Positions 35,208 to 47,400 of a DNA stretch of 64,000 bases are shown here, in pieces; within the stretch, counting starts at the first letter, position 1, and every line of letters starts with the position of its first letter. Below the pieces are notes generated by a model. That model ran no database searches and was not told where the DNA came from. It saw only the letters and a list, made by a program, of their open reading frames with translations. The position numbers and the translations under genes are program-made. The stretch comes from Holothuria scabra (Eukaryota; Echinodermata; Holothuroidea; Aspidochirotida; Holothuriidae), in the NCBI GenBank assembly GCA_037179385.1, contig CM074179.1:67227806-67291805 (forward strand). The letters are read 5' to 3'.

Positions 35208-35538
35208 GGCGAGTGCGGGCGAGTGTACCAAACGTAACTGACGTGATTTTCGGCTCGACCCAAATTACAAATACCGCGCACTCAATTTCCCCTCCTTGTT
35301 ACCAGTGAAGTGTATAAATCCCGAAACGGGGTAATTAATAAATTAAACAGGGTTGAATTAACATTCATGATCGAATCATTACCAATTTTTCGACCTGTAT
35401 TCACAGTCGATCACACCACGTTCGACCTAAGTAATTACCCCGTTTCGGGTTTATACACTTCGGTGGTAACAAGGAGGGGAAATTGAATGCGCGGTTTTTG
35501 TAATTTGGGTCGAGCCGAAAATCACGTCAGTCACGTTT
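35072..35538. repeat. two interleaved inverted repeats (A-B-A'-B')
   Basis: Arm A (35072-35118, GGTCGAAAAATTGGTAATGA...) returns inverted as A' (35350-35395). Arm B (35230-35337, ACGTAACTGACGTGATTTTC...) returns inverted as B' (35432-35538). Because B starts between A and A' and B' lies beyond A', the two stems cross, a pseudoknot-like order. The B arms are about 107 bp with few mismatches. No coding sequence. Confidence 0.8.
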
Positions 35539-35539
35539 A

Positions 35540-35600
35540 AAACAGTGGTAAGGAACTCGCCCGGGAAGCGAGCCGTCCCGGGTGCGACTTCCCGCTTTGC
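35540..35600 (+). other. tRNA-derived SINE-like relic
   Basis: GTGGTAAGGAACTCGC resembles a D-arm/A-box. CTCGC and GCGAG form a perfect 5-bp anticodon-type stem around a 7-base loop. CCGGGTGCGACTTCCCG resembles a T-arm. Acceptor halves are missing, so it is not a functional tRNA. Confidence 0.45.
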
Positions 35601-36671
35601 TAAATTTTCCTTCTGGTCTTTTTCTATATTTCTTCCCATCAGATGCTTTATTCATATATGTGCTGAAAAAAGTATTGAAAAGGAGGACATAGCAATCAAA
35701 TAATGTTAAGACAAGATAGCAATTACTACTATGGTGGTTACCATAATTGGTGTAAATGCGGACCTAAGGGGAAGTTTGCAATTTTTTTTGAACTTTAATA
35801 GGGCGAACATTTGAAGTGACAGGGTTGAAGAGAGTTTTAACGTATGCCTAAAATTATAACGCCTTATACCAGTAAAGCTGATGGGAATTTCTCAGCTGAT
35901 ATGGTTCAAATCAGAAAAAAATCAGATAAATGAGGAATGTCAAGTTATTGATGAAGTGCAATATTTATATTAAGGGTTAGCATACATGCATCAAATGTCA
36001 CTTAATGAATAAACAAAAAAAAAAAAAAAAAGAACCCGTGGTTTAAAATTATGCTGCAGGAGTGAAAAGTTATATCTTTTATACTCTTAAAGAAGACGCT
36101 GATGTGCTGTAAATTTTTTTTAATATCTGGAGCATTTTGTTCTTACATTTTGATAACTTTTAGCTCGCTTCGCGCCTTTCTCTGCACAGACACTTGGTGT
36201 AAACTGTTCAAAGCGGCTCATTGAGTTGGTTCATGGTATTCAACAAATGTTTCCAAACCTGTTAAGTTTTCTCCAAATACCAATCACAAATGGTCAAACT
36301 TAGACAATCTCCATATCCTACATACAAATTATTGTTTAATGAGAAAGTAAATCACGGTTCAATCCTGTTTTCAAAAATTCGTGACCAGACACTTTTTCAA
36401 ATTATACACAAAACCGTTACAAGTCAGGACAATACAAAATTCAAAATTTAAACTTTTTCTTTAACTTTTGAATGTAAAATTTGACTAACTATGCTAATTA
36501 TAAGCATTGTAATGTGGTAGTATTCTTCACCACTCTCATTAAGTTATCGATATCAACTCATTGAGCCCCTCTCGCTAGTTTCAGATATATTTATTGCATA
36601 AAATATAGTTTCAAGAACAACCCTTTTTGTATGTTTATATGTTCATTTGCCTGATTCGGCACTTAGGTGGA

Positions 36672-37180
36672 AATTGTTGTTAAAAACCGACTTTAGGGGA
36701 AAAATAATTCGGGGCGAAATATTAGTTTCGCCTTAACGTTTCCACACACTTTTTCTATAGGAATACGTAAACGGACAAGGACGTCTTCCTAGATTTACAA
36801 ACTTGATACAATTAGTTTGTTTTCAAATTTACGGACACCTAGCTGTAAACACGAAGGAATGGCTGGCCATTGAAATAACGCTAGTTACATTTTTAGACGT
36901 TAGAGCGAATTCTTTTTCTTAACAATAAAAAAGAAATCACCCTAACGTCTAAACATATAGACAACGTTTTTTCAATAGCCAATCATCTATTGGTGTTAAC
37001 AGCTAGGTGTTCGTTAATTTGACAACCTTGAAGTAATTGTATCTACTTTGTAAATGTAGGAGGGGCCCTTCTCCGTTAACGTATCCCTATAGAAAAAGTG
37101 TGTAGAAACGTTAAGGCGAAAGTTATATTTCGCCCGGCTAAAATTCCCCCCTCCCCAGGTCGACTTTTCAACAACGTGCT
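36672..37180. repeat. fold-back palindrome, about 500 bp
   Basis: A near-perfect palindrome centred near 36925. The left half runs through TTCGCCTTAACGTTTCCACA, 'ctataggaatacgtaaacgg' and 'ggccattgaaataacg'; the right half returns the same in reverse. Related partial units are at 37283-37640 (diverged), 38300-38460 (right part) and 42855-43075 (centre plus right part). The last abuts the inner edge of the right 660-bp arm. Confidence 0.8.
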
Positions 37181-37633
37181 ATATATATATATATATATAT
37201 ATATAAATATATATATACATATATATATATATACATATTTATATATATAGATAATATATATATATATATATATATACCTAATTGTGGAATAAGGGGAAAT
37301 TTTTGGGCAAAATATCAACGTTAGGGGGAAATTACCGTTAGGGGGAAAATCTACGTTCCCCTTCACGTTTTCACACACTGTTTTAATGGGAATACGTTAG
37401 TGTATAGTAAATTACATATGGGGTTACGTAAAATACCTAATTACTTCAATGTTGACCAAATAACGGACGCCTATCTGTTAACACGTACAACTTATGGACT
37501 ATTGAATTAACGTACATGTATATGTTTTTCCTTAAAGGTGAAATATACAGTTATGTATTTTATTGTTATTCATTTCGCCTAAACGTATCAAGATATACAA
37601 ATTTCCCCCTAATGTTCAATCTAGTATATATAA

Positions 37634-38141
37634 ATGCGGGCTATAGTGGACATTGTTCATGTAAAATTGAGTCAAATCGTAAACTTTGACATTTAGTGGA
37701 CATTTTCGTGTCCACGTATTGCTAAGGCCTCTCGGAAGAGTATTTTCTGGAAGGTGAGTGACTCCAAAGCATGACATCTAATAATACAGAGCGCCATCTA
37801 TTTTGTGTCAACAAATGAACCCGATTCAATCACTCCCTCAGTGGTAGAAATCAGCATGAGATATATGTTGCCTGTTTCATATTGGGTCAATGTGTGGACT
37901 TCAGATAAAGGTGTCATACCTTAAGTGGACACGATTTAATGTGAAGCCAAGATTTTATCTCAAATGCAACATAGACTTAAAAGCAGCCTCACTGGAGTAC
38001 TAGAGACATGCCATAGTGGTACTTAACACCATGCAGTATAACTCTTACATACCTGAATGTTGCATAATACATCTACCATAGTACCAAAATAATATGTTCA
38101 CCAAAGAACCCTTTTTAAGGCATGTCCACCTTAGCCCGCAT
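37634..38141. mobile_element. short TIR element
   Basis: Ends are inverted: ATGCGGGCTATAGTGGACAT at the left and the complement of ATGCGGGCTAAGGTGGACAT at the right. GTGGACA words also recur inside, near 37695 and 37925. It sits between TA-rich tracts and has no coding capacity. Superfamily is unknown. Confidence 0.55.
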
Positions 38142-38645
38142 GTAGCAGTATATATATATATATATTTATATACATATAAATATATTTATATATATATATA
38201 TATTTATATATATATAATATTATAGGTTATACTTCAGGCTTCTGAGGAGTGAGGACCTACATTACTGGCCCTTACGACACAGTTCTGAAAAGCTACGTTG
38301 TAAGAAGTTGTTTCAATGGCCAGCCATCCGTTCGTGTTAACAGCTAGGTGGGCGCCCTCGTCCGTTTACGTATTCCTATAGAAAAAGTGTGTAGAAACAT
38401 TAAGGCGAAACTCACATTTCGCCCCCCAAATTTTTCCCCCTACGTAAAATTTTCCGTCAACATCTGTAGCCACAGACCTGAAGCTTACAGAGCTTACACA
38501 AAACAAAGAATGGAAACTCAATCACTATAGTAGAATGACAGTGACTGTCAGTAAATATAATAAGAGCATTTGCACGGTTTATATCTAGTACTTAAAAAAT
38601 TATGCAAAATTGAAAAAAAAACTAAATTTTCCGTGAACACTTTTT

Positions 38646-41600
38646 TTACGTCCGAAACATTCTTTTGCGGTTAATATGACCAATGCAACAAAACAAATTT
38701 GATGTCTGGTTGCATTTGTTAAATTGACATAACCACAAAGCTAGTATCTTCAGTAGGTCAACATACTCAAATTGTTTCCTCTTACCACCATCAACAAAAA
38801 GAAGATTCCAACAACACATGTTACGTCCGAAACCACTGTTACGTCCGAAACAAGTATTTGAATAAAAGTTACCTGAATTTTTATAAGAGTTTACTAGTGA
38901 GATAACAGAGTTCTTATCCATTTCTGTCTTTGAAAAGTCATGCTCTGCAGTTTGTAATTCACTCAATTTTGTGATCTTTTACACAGTATGGGCAGAAACT
39001 TGTTTCGGACGTAACAGCTCCAGGTGTTGACGGAAATTCCAACAATTTATGTTTGCTGTTTCATATTCTTAAAATGTACTGACTATTCCTTTGTTATATA
39101 ATAATGTTAGTAGGCATATTATGTGAATAGATTGTAACCACCTTGGTAGGGAATGGTTTCGAAACATGAGGTTTACTTGTTTGGTCAAAAATGGTTGCTG
39201 TAATTGTGTTGTTTTGGTGTAACTTTTTATGAATAGGATGAATGTGTCTTTTGAGACCATAACAAAGTCACTTTTCGTTCTTTCCACACACTTGAGTAAG
39301 ATTCTTTGAAGTTATTAAACTCTACATGTCTTACTTGTACCACAATCTGAGTATCATATTGCGTAAACTACTTTGTTTGTTTCGGACGTAACACAAAATG
39401 TTGACAATTGTCATAATAGGGCTAAAACTCAAGTGAATATTACTGAATGCAGGAATGTTGGCTTGAAATGAGAACTGTGAACATGGTGACAATTGATAGG
39501 GGGTGATCTAGTCCACAAAATGTGAATAATATGGATGATGATGATGGTGATGATGGTTCAATTAGAACATAGATCATTAACTGAAACAATACAGGTTTAT
39601 GATGACTAGTGAAGTTGGTGATGATCATGATGAAATCCTCTTGTCTTGTCCATGAATACTGCTCCTTGCTGATAATCTAACCCTTAAATGATTTTGATGC
39701 ATAGACATTACAGAGTTTAGGTGCCATTTGTGTGCTGGGGAAGGGGTGGGGAGGAAGATTAGATAAAGTTTTATGGGGTGTTGAGGGTTAATGAGATGAT
39801 AGGCAAATTTATGCGTTCAAAATGAGGAAATGTTTCTTTCAATATTGTACTTAAGTACTTAGCATTTAGGTGAGGTAGAAGAGGATGTAATGAGGTAAGG
39901 ACCAATGACTATTAAACTGTACATGCCACCGCACCTTTTTACCAAATGAAGTTGACAGTGAGCTACTGTAGTGACGCAACTATACAATTCTTTGTTCAGA
40001 ATTCTTTTTGTGCCAGTTTTTCATACAGTATGAGGAGGTGATGTTCCCCACATTGAGTAGTGGGCTGTGTGTTGAATGCACATTAGGCTATGTTACTGTA
40101 TACCAAAACAAGTTAATTGTCACATGAATCGTACACAATCTGTGAAAATTTTCCTTCACATAAGTACAGCAGAGGGGTGTGTGCACTAGATGCACCTGAT
40201 AAAACCAGATACAAATGAATTGCAACATGAACCCTGTTCACCTGACCCTAAAATCAAAAAGTTACTGTTCAGCAGATGATGAGTTCGTTGAAATGTTACT
40301 AAATAGAATCAAAGATAATATTAGTTTTGCCATGGTCTTGAGATGAGTGAAACAGCTGCAGTCCAAGAAGGTGGCCTATTTTCAAGTAGACTAATTATTG
40401 GAATTTATGGCATTATCATGAATAAGGTCCAGTCTGTCACACTTACTGAAATTTCTACAGGGATTCCTTCTGCAGCCTACACCTTCGTATATTGAATAGA
40501 GGTATATATTTAATTGCCATTTTACCCCCAATATAAGAATTACACATTACAAACATCTAAAATGGTTGGGATAATAGTCTAACTTTGTTTAATTAATGGG
40601 CTTATAACTTGCTCATTGCCATTTCATCACATTGCAAAAGTTAGCAGTCCACATGTACAGTAGATTTTACTGTAAACTTTTCTTCCAAAGACTTCTTGTT
40701 GTTTTCTAAGTATGGTAAATTTACTACACTCTGCAAGGAAAAAAGTAAATTTTTGAAGGCTAGAGACCATGCAGGCCAGTAAGGCAACCACACAGCCAAT
40801 TTGTGACCTTAGTCCAAAATGACAATAAATTTTGCCCCTTCTACCCTTGTACCCTAATACTACTTAAGCACAAGCCTTTTAGGGCCATCTTGGTAACTTG
40901 AGAAATTTTTAATGAATTTCTCAAGATACCATTCAATACCTTTTGTACAAGAATGATGTTCACTCTGTACCTGGAGCTACAGCTACTGTAGTACCATATG
41001 CTGCATGCTTAGAAGTACAGTTCTAATGATAATTGATACAACCCACTTTAAGCAGGTCTTTGATAGAGAGTGACATCAAAAATCAAAGATCAAAGATCTT
41101 TAAATTGGTTCTTGAATTATATTCAAAACAGTAAAAAAGAAAACAGTCTACTGTTCCAACAAAAACAAAAAAGGATGCAGAGTTGATCTGAACTACATGA
41201 AATTTTCTGAAATATTTCATGAATACAAGTTGAAATATAACATTCTCCAAACTATGTTGAGTTGATATTATTTAACTCCAAAAATACTGTTGTATGGTGC
41301 AAACTCTGGCACAAGAGTGAATTAAGCAGTTTCAAGGATTGTTTCAAGAAATTTTGAACAATTACTTCGTGCATAAAACAGTTGCAGAGTTTTATATTGT
41401 AATTTAGTAATCAAATATATTATTTTGCTATGTCACTTCATGATTTCATGGAAGCTGGTCTGATTAAAATATGTACCTAAAGGCAAAGTCATTTTAGACA
41501 AACCTGAAAAATCCAGATATATGGTCCCCTTTATTGCAAAATATATAACTGGGCATGATCTCTGCCCCTCAAGTACAACTGTGGCATATACTTTAATACA

Positions 41601-42295
41601 GGAAGTGCAAAAATGCATTTTGCATGGTGATATACAGTAGTTTAGTATTAACGCGATATTCATATAGTGTCTATAAACACTTCAAGTTTGCTCTTCAAAA
41701 ATGAAAAGGCTAAATGGATTTTTCCGAGTGGGGCGACAGTTAATTGAGCATAAAGATTTAGAATAATTAGAAGTATTTTTTGACAGTCTTTACCTGGACC
41801 TATGGCTCTAAAATGATCTGCACAAACTTGCAATTCCAAGTGGACTTTGTAAGAAAATTATTTTGCTCTTATGCCAATTAAGGCATTTTAAAAAAAAGAT
41901 AACTGTTGACAAAGTGTTACGTCCGAAACAAGTATGATCTGACACCATTATGTGGGCTTCTTAAGCTGTTAATTCTGCAGTAACAAGCTATAGTACATTC
42001 AGGATTTTAGAAGAACTGGCCAAGATTTTTTTAATAAAACCTTTCTATGAAGACATAGTTTTTACAAATATGAACAGGTCCATGTAAAGTATCGAGAAGT
42101 TGCACTAGCATTGCAGCAGTATGGAACGTTCTCAAAATACTACATTAAATTAAAATTTTGTAACTTTGTGCTTAATTTCATTGTAAAACTGTGTAAATTT
42201 TATTTCAACAGGAATGTTAATTTACCTTATAGACATGAAATATGGCAGAAGTTTTGAACTAAGTCAAATTGTTGACATCTTGTTACGTCCGAAAC
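38646..42295. repeat. seven dispersed exact copies of TTACGTCCGAAAC
   Basis: Plus-strand copies start at 38646, 38821, 38839, 41917 and 42283; minus-strand copies occupy 39002-39014 and 39379-39391. Most sit in TGTTACGTCCGAAACA, a quasi-palindrome (TGTTnCGnnCGnAACA). Most have a GTCAAC, GTTGAC or GTGAAC word about 8-15 bp before the motif. I saw no copy elsewhere in the window. The surrounding DNA (38470-42850) is AT-rich with no supported gene. Confidence 0.85.
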
Positions 42296-43733
42296 AAAAT
42301 TAGTGCTAGGTAAAAAATTCAAGACTTTGAAAGCTATTCCAATTTTTTGTGTTCTGTTATATGAAGGACTCCTTCATTATTACAAAGTAAGGAAACAATC
42401 AATATAAACTGATTCCTGTGGTTTTAATGAAAACTTATAGATGCAGAATATCTAAAATCAAGACAAATTAAGCATATTTTTGCTGTAAATTTTTCCTCAT
42501 CACTGTCATGAGTGTAAAAGTTCACCTGCATTTTGTGCCAAACTGTCTACTGTTACATCAGCGAATGCAAAGATGTTTCTGATTAGCTTTTAGCAAAGTA
42601 GGCAAGCCTCACTTAGTTAAGGTTTTTGCTCTAGGAATTAGTATCTAGTGGAAATCCTGTACCTTTGAAGGAAAAATAGAAATGATTTAAGGTATGAACT
42701 TTTCTGTTTCTTAAAATTTAGTGTTTGTACTTTCCAAAAACACCACTTTTGAGATGACAGTTGGACTTTTAAATTTTGACCCAAATTGGGAAAAATTGGT
42801 ATAAGTTAAAAAAAAAACCAGTGCCATATATATTATATTTCACTAATTTCACTAATTTTAAACGTTAAGACGTGAATTCTTTCCCTTATGTATTTTATTG
42901 TTAAGAAAAAGAATTCGCTCTAACGTCTAAAAATGTAACTAGCGTTATTTCAATGGCCAACCATTCGTTCGTGTTTAAAGCTTCGTGTCCGTAAATTTTA
43001 AACCTTTGAAGTAATTGTATCAAGTTTGTAAATCTAGGAGGACATCCTTGTCCGTTTACGTATTCCTTCAGAAAAAGATTGTCTAAGTTTGACCATTTGT
43101 GATTGGTATTTGGAGAAAACTTAACAGGTTTGGAAACATTTGTTGAATACCATGAACCAACTCAATGAGCCGCTTTGAACAGTTCACATCAAGGGTATGT
43201 GCAGAGAAAGGCGCGAAGCGAGCGAAAAGTTATAAAAATGTAAGAACAAAATGCTCCAGATATTAAAAAAAAATTACCGCACATCAGCGTCTTCTTCGAG
43301 TATAAAAGATATAACTTTTCACTCCTGCAGCATAATTTTAAACCATGGTTTATTGTTTATTCATTAAGTGACATTTGATGCATGTATGCTAACCCTTAAT
43401 ATAAATATTGCACTTCATCAATAACTTGACATTCTTCATTTGTCTGATTTTTTTCTGATTTCAACCATATCAGCTGAGAAATTCCCATCAGCTTTACTGG
43501 TATAAGACGTTGTAATTTTAGGCATAAGTTAAAACTCTCTTCAACCCTTCACTTCAAATGTTCGCATTATTAATGATTAAAAAAAAATTGCCAAACCTCC
43601 CCTTAGGTCCGCATTTGCACCAATTATGGTAACCACCATAGTAGTAATTGCTATCTTGCCTTAACATTATTTGATTGCTATGTCCTCCTTTTCAATACCT
43701 TTTTCAGCACATATATGAATAAAGCAGCTGATG

Positions 43734-44460
43734 TCAACAACTCTGCTCTAAAAATTACCTTTAATTGCCATTGAAGCTTAAAAGCCTATACTGAACTTCT
43801 CATGAGACTTATATTCATTTGAAAGTTGGTGGGAGTCCCCCGTGTCCCGTATAACATAGTAGACAGAATTATTATTTGGACAGCCCTTTGACGTTATGAA
43901 ATATTTCCAAACTGATGATTCTACTTAGAAAAAAAAAAAAAACGCACCGAAATACTTTTGGAATAAATACAGGGCCCCTTGTGTTCTAGAAAAGGCTACT
44001 TCATCCTCCCAATTACACTCTGGCCTTTCAAATAGTCAAGTCTGCCTAAACTTTCTATGCAAGTGACATATTCAGTCTCTATTTAATACATTAGGATTTA
44101 GGCTTTAAATGTCCTACGTCTTTCAGGCGAAAATAAAATAACATTTCGGTTAGGCTACTGCAGATCACATCCATTGAGTGGCTGATCGCACCCTACTTAC
44201 TTACTGTCTCCAAAGAGTACTGTATCCACAAGCCACAGATTTATAAATCACTGCCATTGCAGAAAGCAGCGTTAAAAGATGTATTAAATTTCGATTAACA
44301 TGTTTTCCGGAAATCATTCAAGCTATACTGGGCACACAGAAATTACTAATTTTAAAAGCAGAAGTGCCAAACATCGTAACTAAGGTATCAGAACAATTTT
44401 CAAGCCCTGAAAGTTCTCTATTTCGCTGACCTGGCCTTCACCTGACGTGCGCACAACAAT
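43734..44460. other. gene-free gap between two repeat structures
   Basis: AT-rich sequence with an A-run near 43929. No gene, terminus or tandem structure is recognised. Confidence 0.5.
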
Positions 44461-47400
44461 CCCAGGGTTAAATTCCATTTGAAACCATTCGCGAATGGTC
44501 TGAATGGTTCCGAATGGTATTTTTCACACTGTATTTTTGGACAGTTCTGAATGGTCCTGAATGGTCCCGAATGGTTCCATACGCAAATGGTCTGCAAATG
44601 GTCTGATGCGCAAATGGTTTTTAACTGGTCCCAAATGGTGTTGAATGGTACCATTTGCAAATGGTCTTTAAACGGTCTGGCATGCAAATGGTTTTTGAAT
44701 GTAATGACTAGAACCATTCACAAATGGTTTGTGAATGGTTCATCATGTTACGCATCTCAACAGTTTCAAATAATTTAAACAGGAAACCACCCACAAATGG
44801 TCTGCAATGGTTTCTATGTGCAAGTTTGAGATGGAAACAACTGCACAGTTGCTGTAAAACCAAAATTAATTAAAACAATATAAGAATTTAACTATATTAG
44901 CAACAGAGTGTACATTTATTATCCCCTGATGGCATTCTGTTAAGCTTACAGAACAGTAATAATGGATTGCACATCATGCAGAGCTGGCAACCCAGTTGAA
45001 GGATATTACATGTAATGGGTGAGATCTGATACTTACAAGGTAAATGAAGAACAACATAAATAGTCCATATGAGTACAAATTCACTCAAATTCAAAAGTCA
45101 ATTGATACTTGGCAAGTATGTTACAAACTTAAACGCATGTAAAAACAGTTCATGGTGTCCAAAATCATGTAATACGCACTCATATGCAAACACAATATAG
45201 ACAAAAAATATAGCTCGTTGTAATTCAAATGTAGGGTACACCTTTCAGTAAACCGAAGGAATGAAAAAAATCACACTGCAGGTTTTCTTTCCAAGGAAGA
45301 AAAAGTAGAAAAATTATCGACCAGTATGTTTTGTCCATAGTAAAAAAAAATTCTGACTTTCAAATTAAAATCAAAGTTCGGTCAAAATATTAAAATGGTC
45401 CACCAAGTAATTTATACTGTAACTTTAAGCACCAGTTATTTCACATTTGCAGTTAAAATAATAGGGATTTCCATGGTAAAATGCATTTCATGAAAAATCA
45501 TAGAGTAGGCGTCAGTCTTCTCATATTTCCCAAATAAAACAAACTTTGGTAACTGTTTGGTCCATGAAAAATTATTCTCATGGTTATCCAAGTTTAAAAA
45601 GTAAGATGTTTTAACACAATTTAATGCCTTTAGAGGTTGCACACAGGGCACATGAAAGGTCCACGAAGGGGAAAATTTATTTTGTTTCCAAATCCAATGG
45701 CTGTATTCTTCGTCCGATCCTCCCATTTACTCCTGAGTAAAGGAAATATTCCACACCAAGGCAAGGATTCAACACTTCTTAATTACATAATCCTGACAGT
45801 TTAAACAAGACTGTTCAATTTATCACATTAAAATGAATGAGGCACAAAAACTAGGACACCAGCATTTCCTTTGTAAATTGGTACTGGTCCGTAGCCATCT
45901 GTAGCAAATATCTTTTTGAGTGTTGTGGTCAATTCAAAGATGCCTCTCTTAAGTTGTCCTGTAACTGCTTTACAGCATCTTCTTCAACACTTTTCTGTAG
46001 TTCTCCAACCTCAGGACTCATTCTCACTCCACAGCAAGAACATCAAAAGGTACAGTAGCCTGCTTGTCGTGGATATGTTATAATTCAACAATCAGGACTG
46101 CTCATATTATGTGATAACGAAAACAGGCTTTGTAGTTTCAAACAAAAAAATCGCTATTCAAAAGGAAGCAGGCCATAAAAGGTTACCAGTACATTGGTGT
46201 CACAGTTCAATAGCAGGATAACTTGTTCAGTCCATGGCTCCATGTATGCAGTACAATTTCCTCACTCACTAAAATGATTATGCTTGACTCTGCTACATGG
46301 TACACAGCAGTCCAGACATCAATGAAAAGTATTTAAGACACTGAAAAATTACTCCGTCAGCTGTGCAGGACAAGCAGGAGACAGTTTCACTATGATGTCA
46401 TTCTGTTTGGGAAATGAAAAATAAAATTTTAAAAGTATTTAAAAAGTTGTACAACAAAATTGGTTTTAAAGGGTAAAATCTTCTTGATAAAAAAAACTTA
46501 AGCTTTTAAGGTCAAGAACAGCCCCCTCCCCACCAAATTTATTTAAAAGCAACAGCTAAGTATCACAATTTTGTTCTTACATGTATCTTCAAAGTATCTT
46601 TCATCATATTTTTAGACTTCAATATTGCATATTCTGGGTAAACCAAGCAGTAAATTTCATATGTGGAGAGGAACAATGTTGTCACATAACTCTAAACAGG
46701 CAATCATGGAACAAGACAGTCTACTACACTACTTCAAGTTGGGGTGACTGCTTTTGTTTTTTTACAGATGGTGTCTGTGTTTGTTTGGGACTGTGGTATA
46801 GGCCTAGGCCTGCAGTCAGATTTTGCTAGAGGCCATATATGGAGACTAAGTTGAATTCAAAAACTAATTATTTATCATACGCACACAAATAAATATAGGC
46901 ATAGGCCTGCAACAAATTGTGTACCTGTTTATTATTTAGGCCCGATGCTACAGGACTTTACTTACAGCTAAAGATGGAAACATGCAAAAAGCAATTCCTT
47001 TCCATCCTGTTATTTTTGAGTCAGCACCCAAAAGGAAAGAGACAGTCTTAATAACTAACCCCCCTCCAAAAGAAAAACAAAACCATTTTACTCCAACTTC
47101 AAATTTAACCATGATCTGGGGTCAACTATTTTGAGTATGACTCAGGCTGAGGCCAGTAATAGGCCTATAACTTTTCAAAACCCTAAATTTGGTTATTGAA
47201 CTTGGATCCAATAAAATTTAGCTTGGTTGTCTTTGTAGAGGGTTTTGCGTGTATTATTAGCATATAATATGTCCATCCCTCTTCTCCTTGTAGGCTATAA
47301 AATGTCCACCGCCCCCCACCCCAGTAAAACGGTCTGCTTTATAAATTAACGTTAGTCTCTGTATACTACTGCAGTACTAAGTTAGTGCTACGAATTGTCT

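Larger units (their letters stand above)
35637..43733. repeat. 8.1 kb structure with ~660-bp inverted arms
   Basis: The left arm 35637-36310 returns inverted at 43076-43733. Similarity is continuous from CATCAG(A/C)TGCTTTATTC at the outside to TAGACAATCT at the inside. Matching blocks include the 'ggacctaaggggaagtttg', 'cagctgatatggtt' and 'gcttcgcgcctttctctg' regions. Small indels and scattered substitutions show it is not fresh. The enclosed 6.8 kb holds fold-back units (36672-37180, 37283-37640, 38300-38460, 42855-43075), a small TIR element (37634-38141), TA tracts, and about 4 kb of non-coding DNA with a repeated 13-bp motif. No transposase is seen and no target duplication is clear. It may be a giant non-autonomous transposon or an inverted segmental duplication. 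Confidence 0.8.

Noticed and set aside
38646..38966. 106-codon minus-strand frame with repeated 'FGRN'
   Set aside because: The repeat is the 13-bp DNA motif read in one frame. Other motif copies fall in other frames and strands, so protein coding is unlikely.
45436..45726. 96-codon minus-strand frame inside the 44.46-48.92 kb element
   Set aside because: No transposase or other motif is visible.
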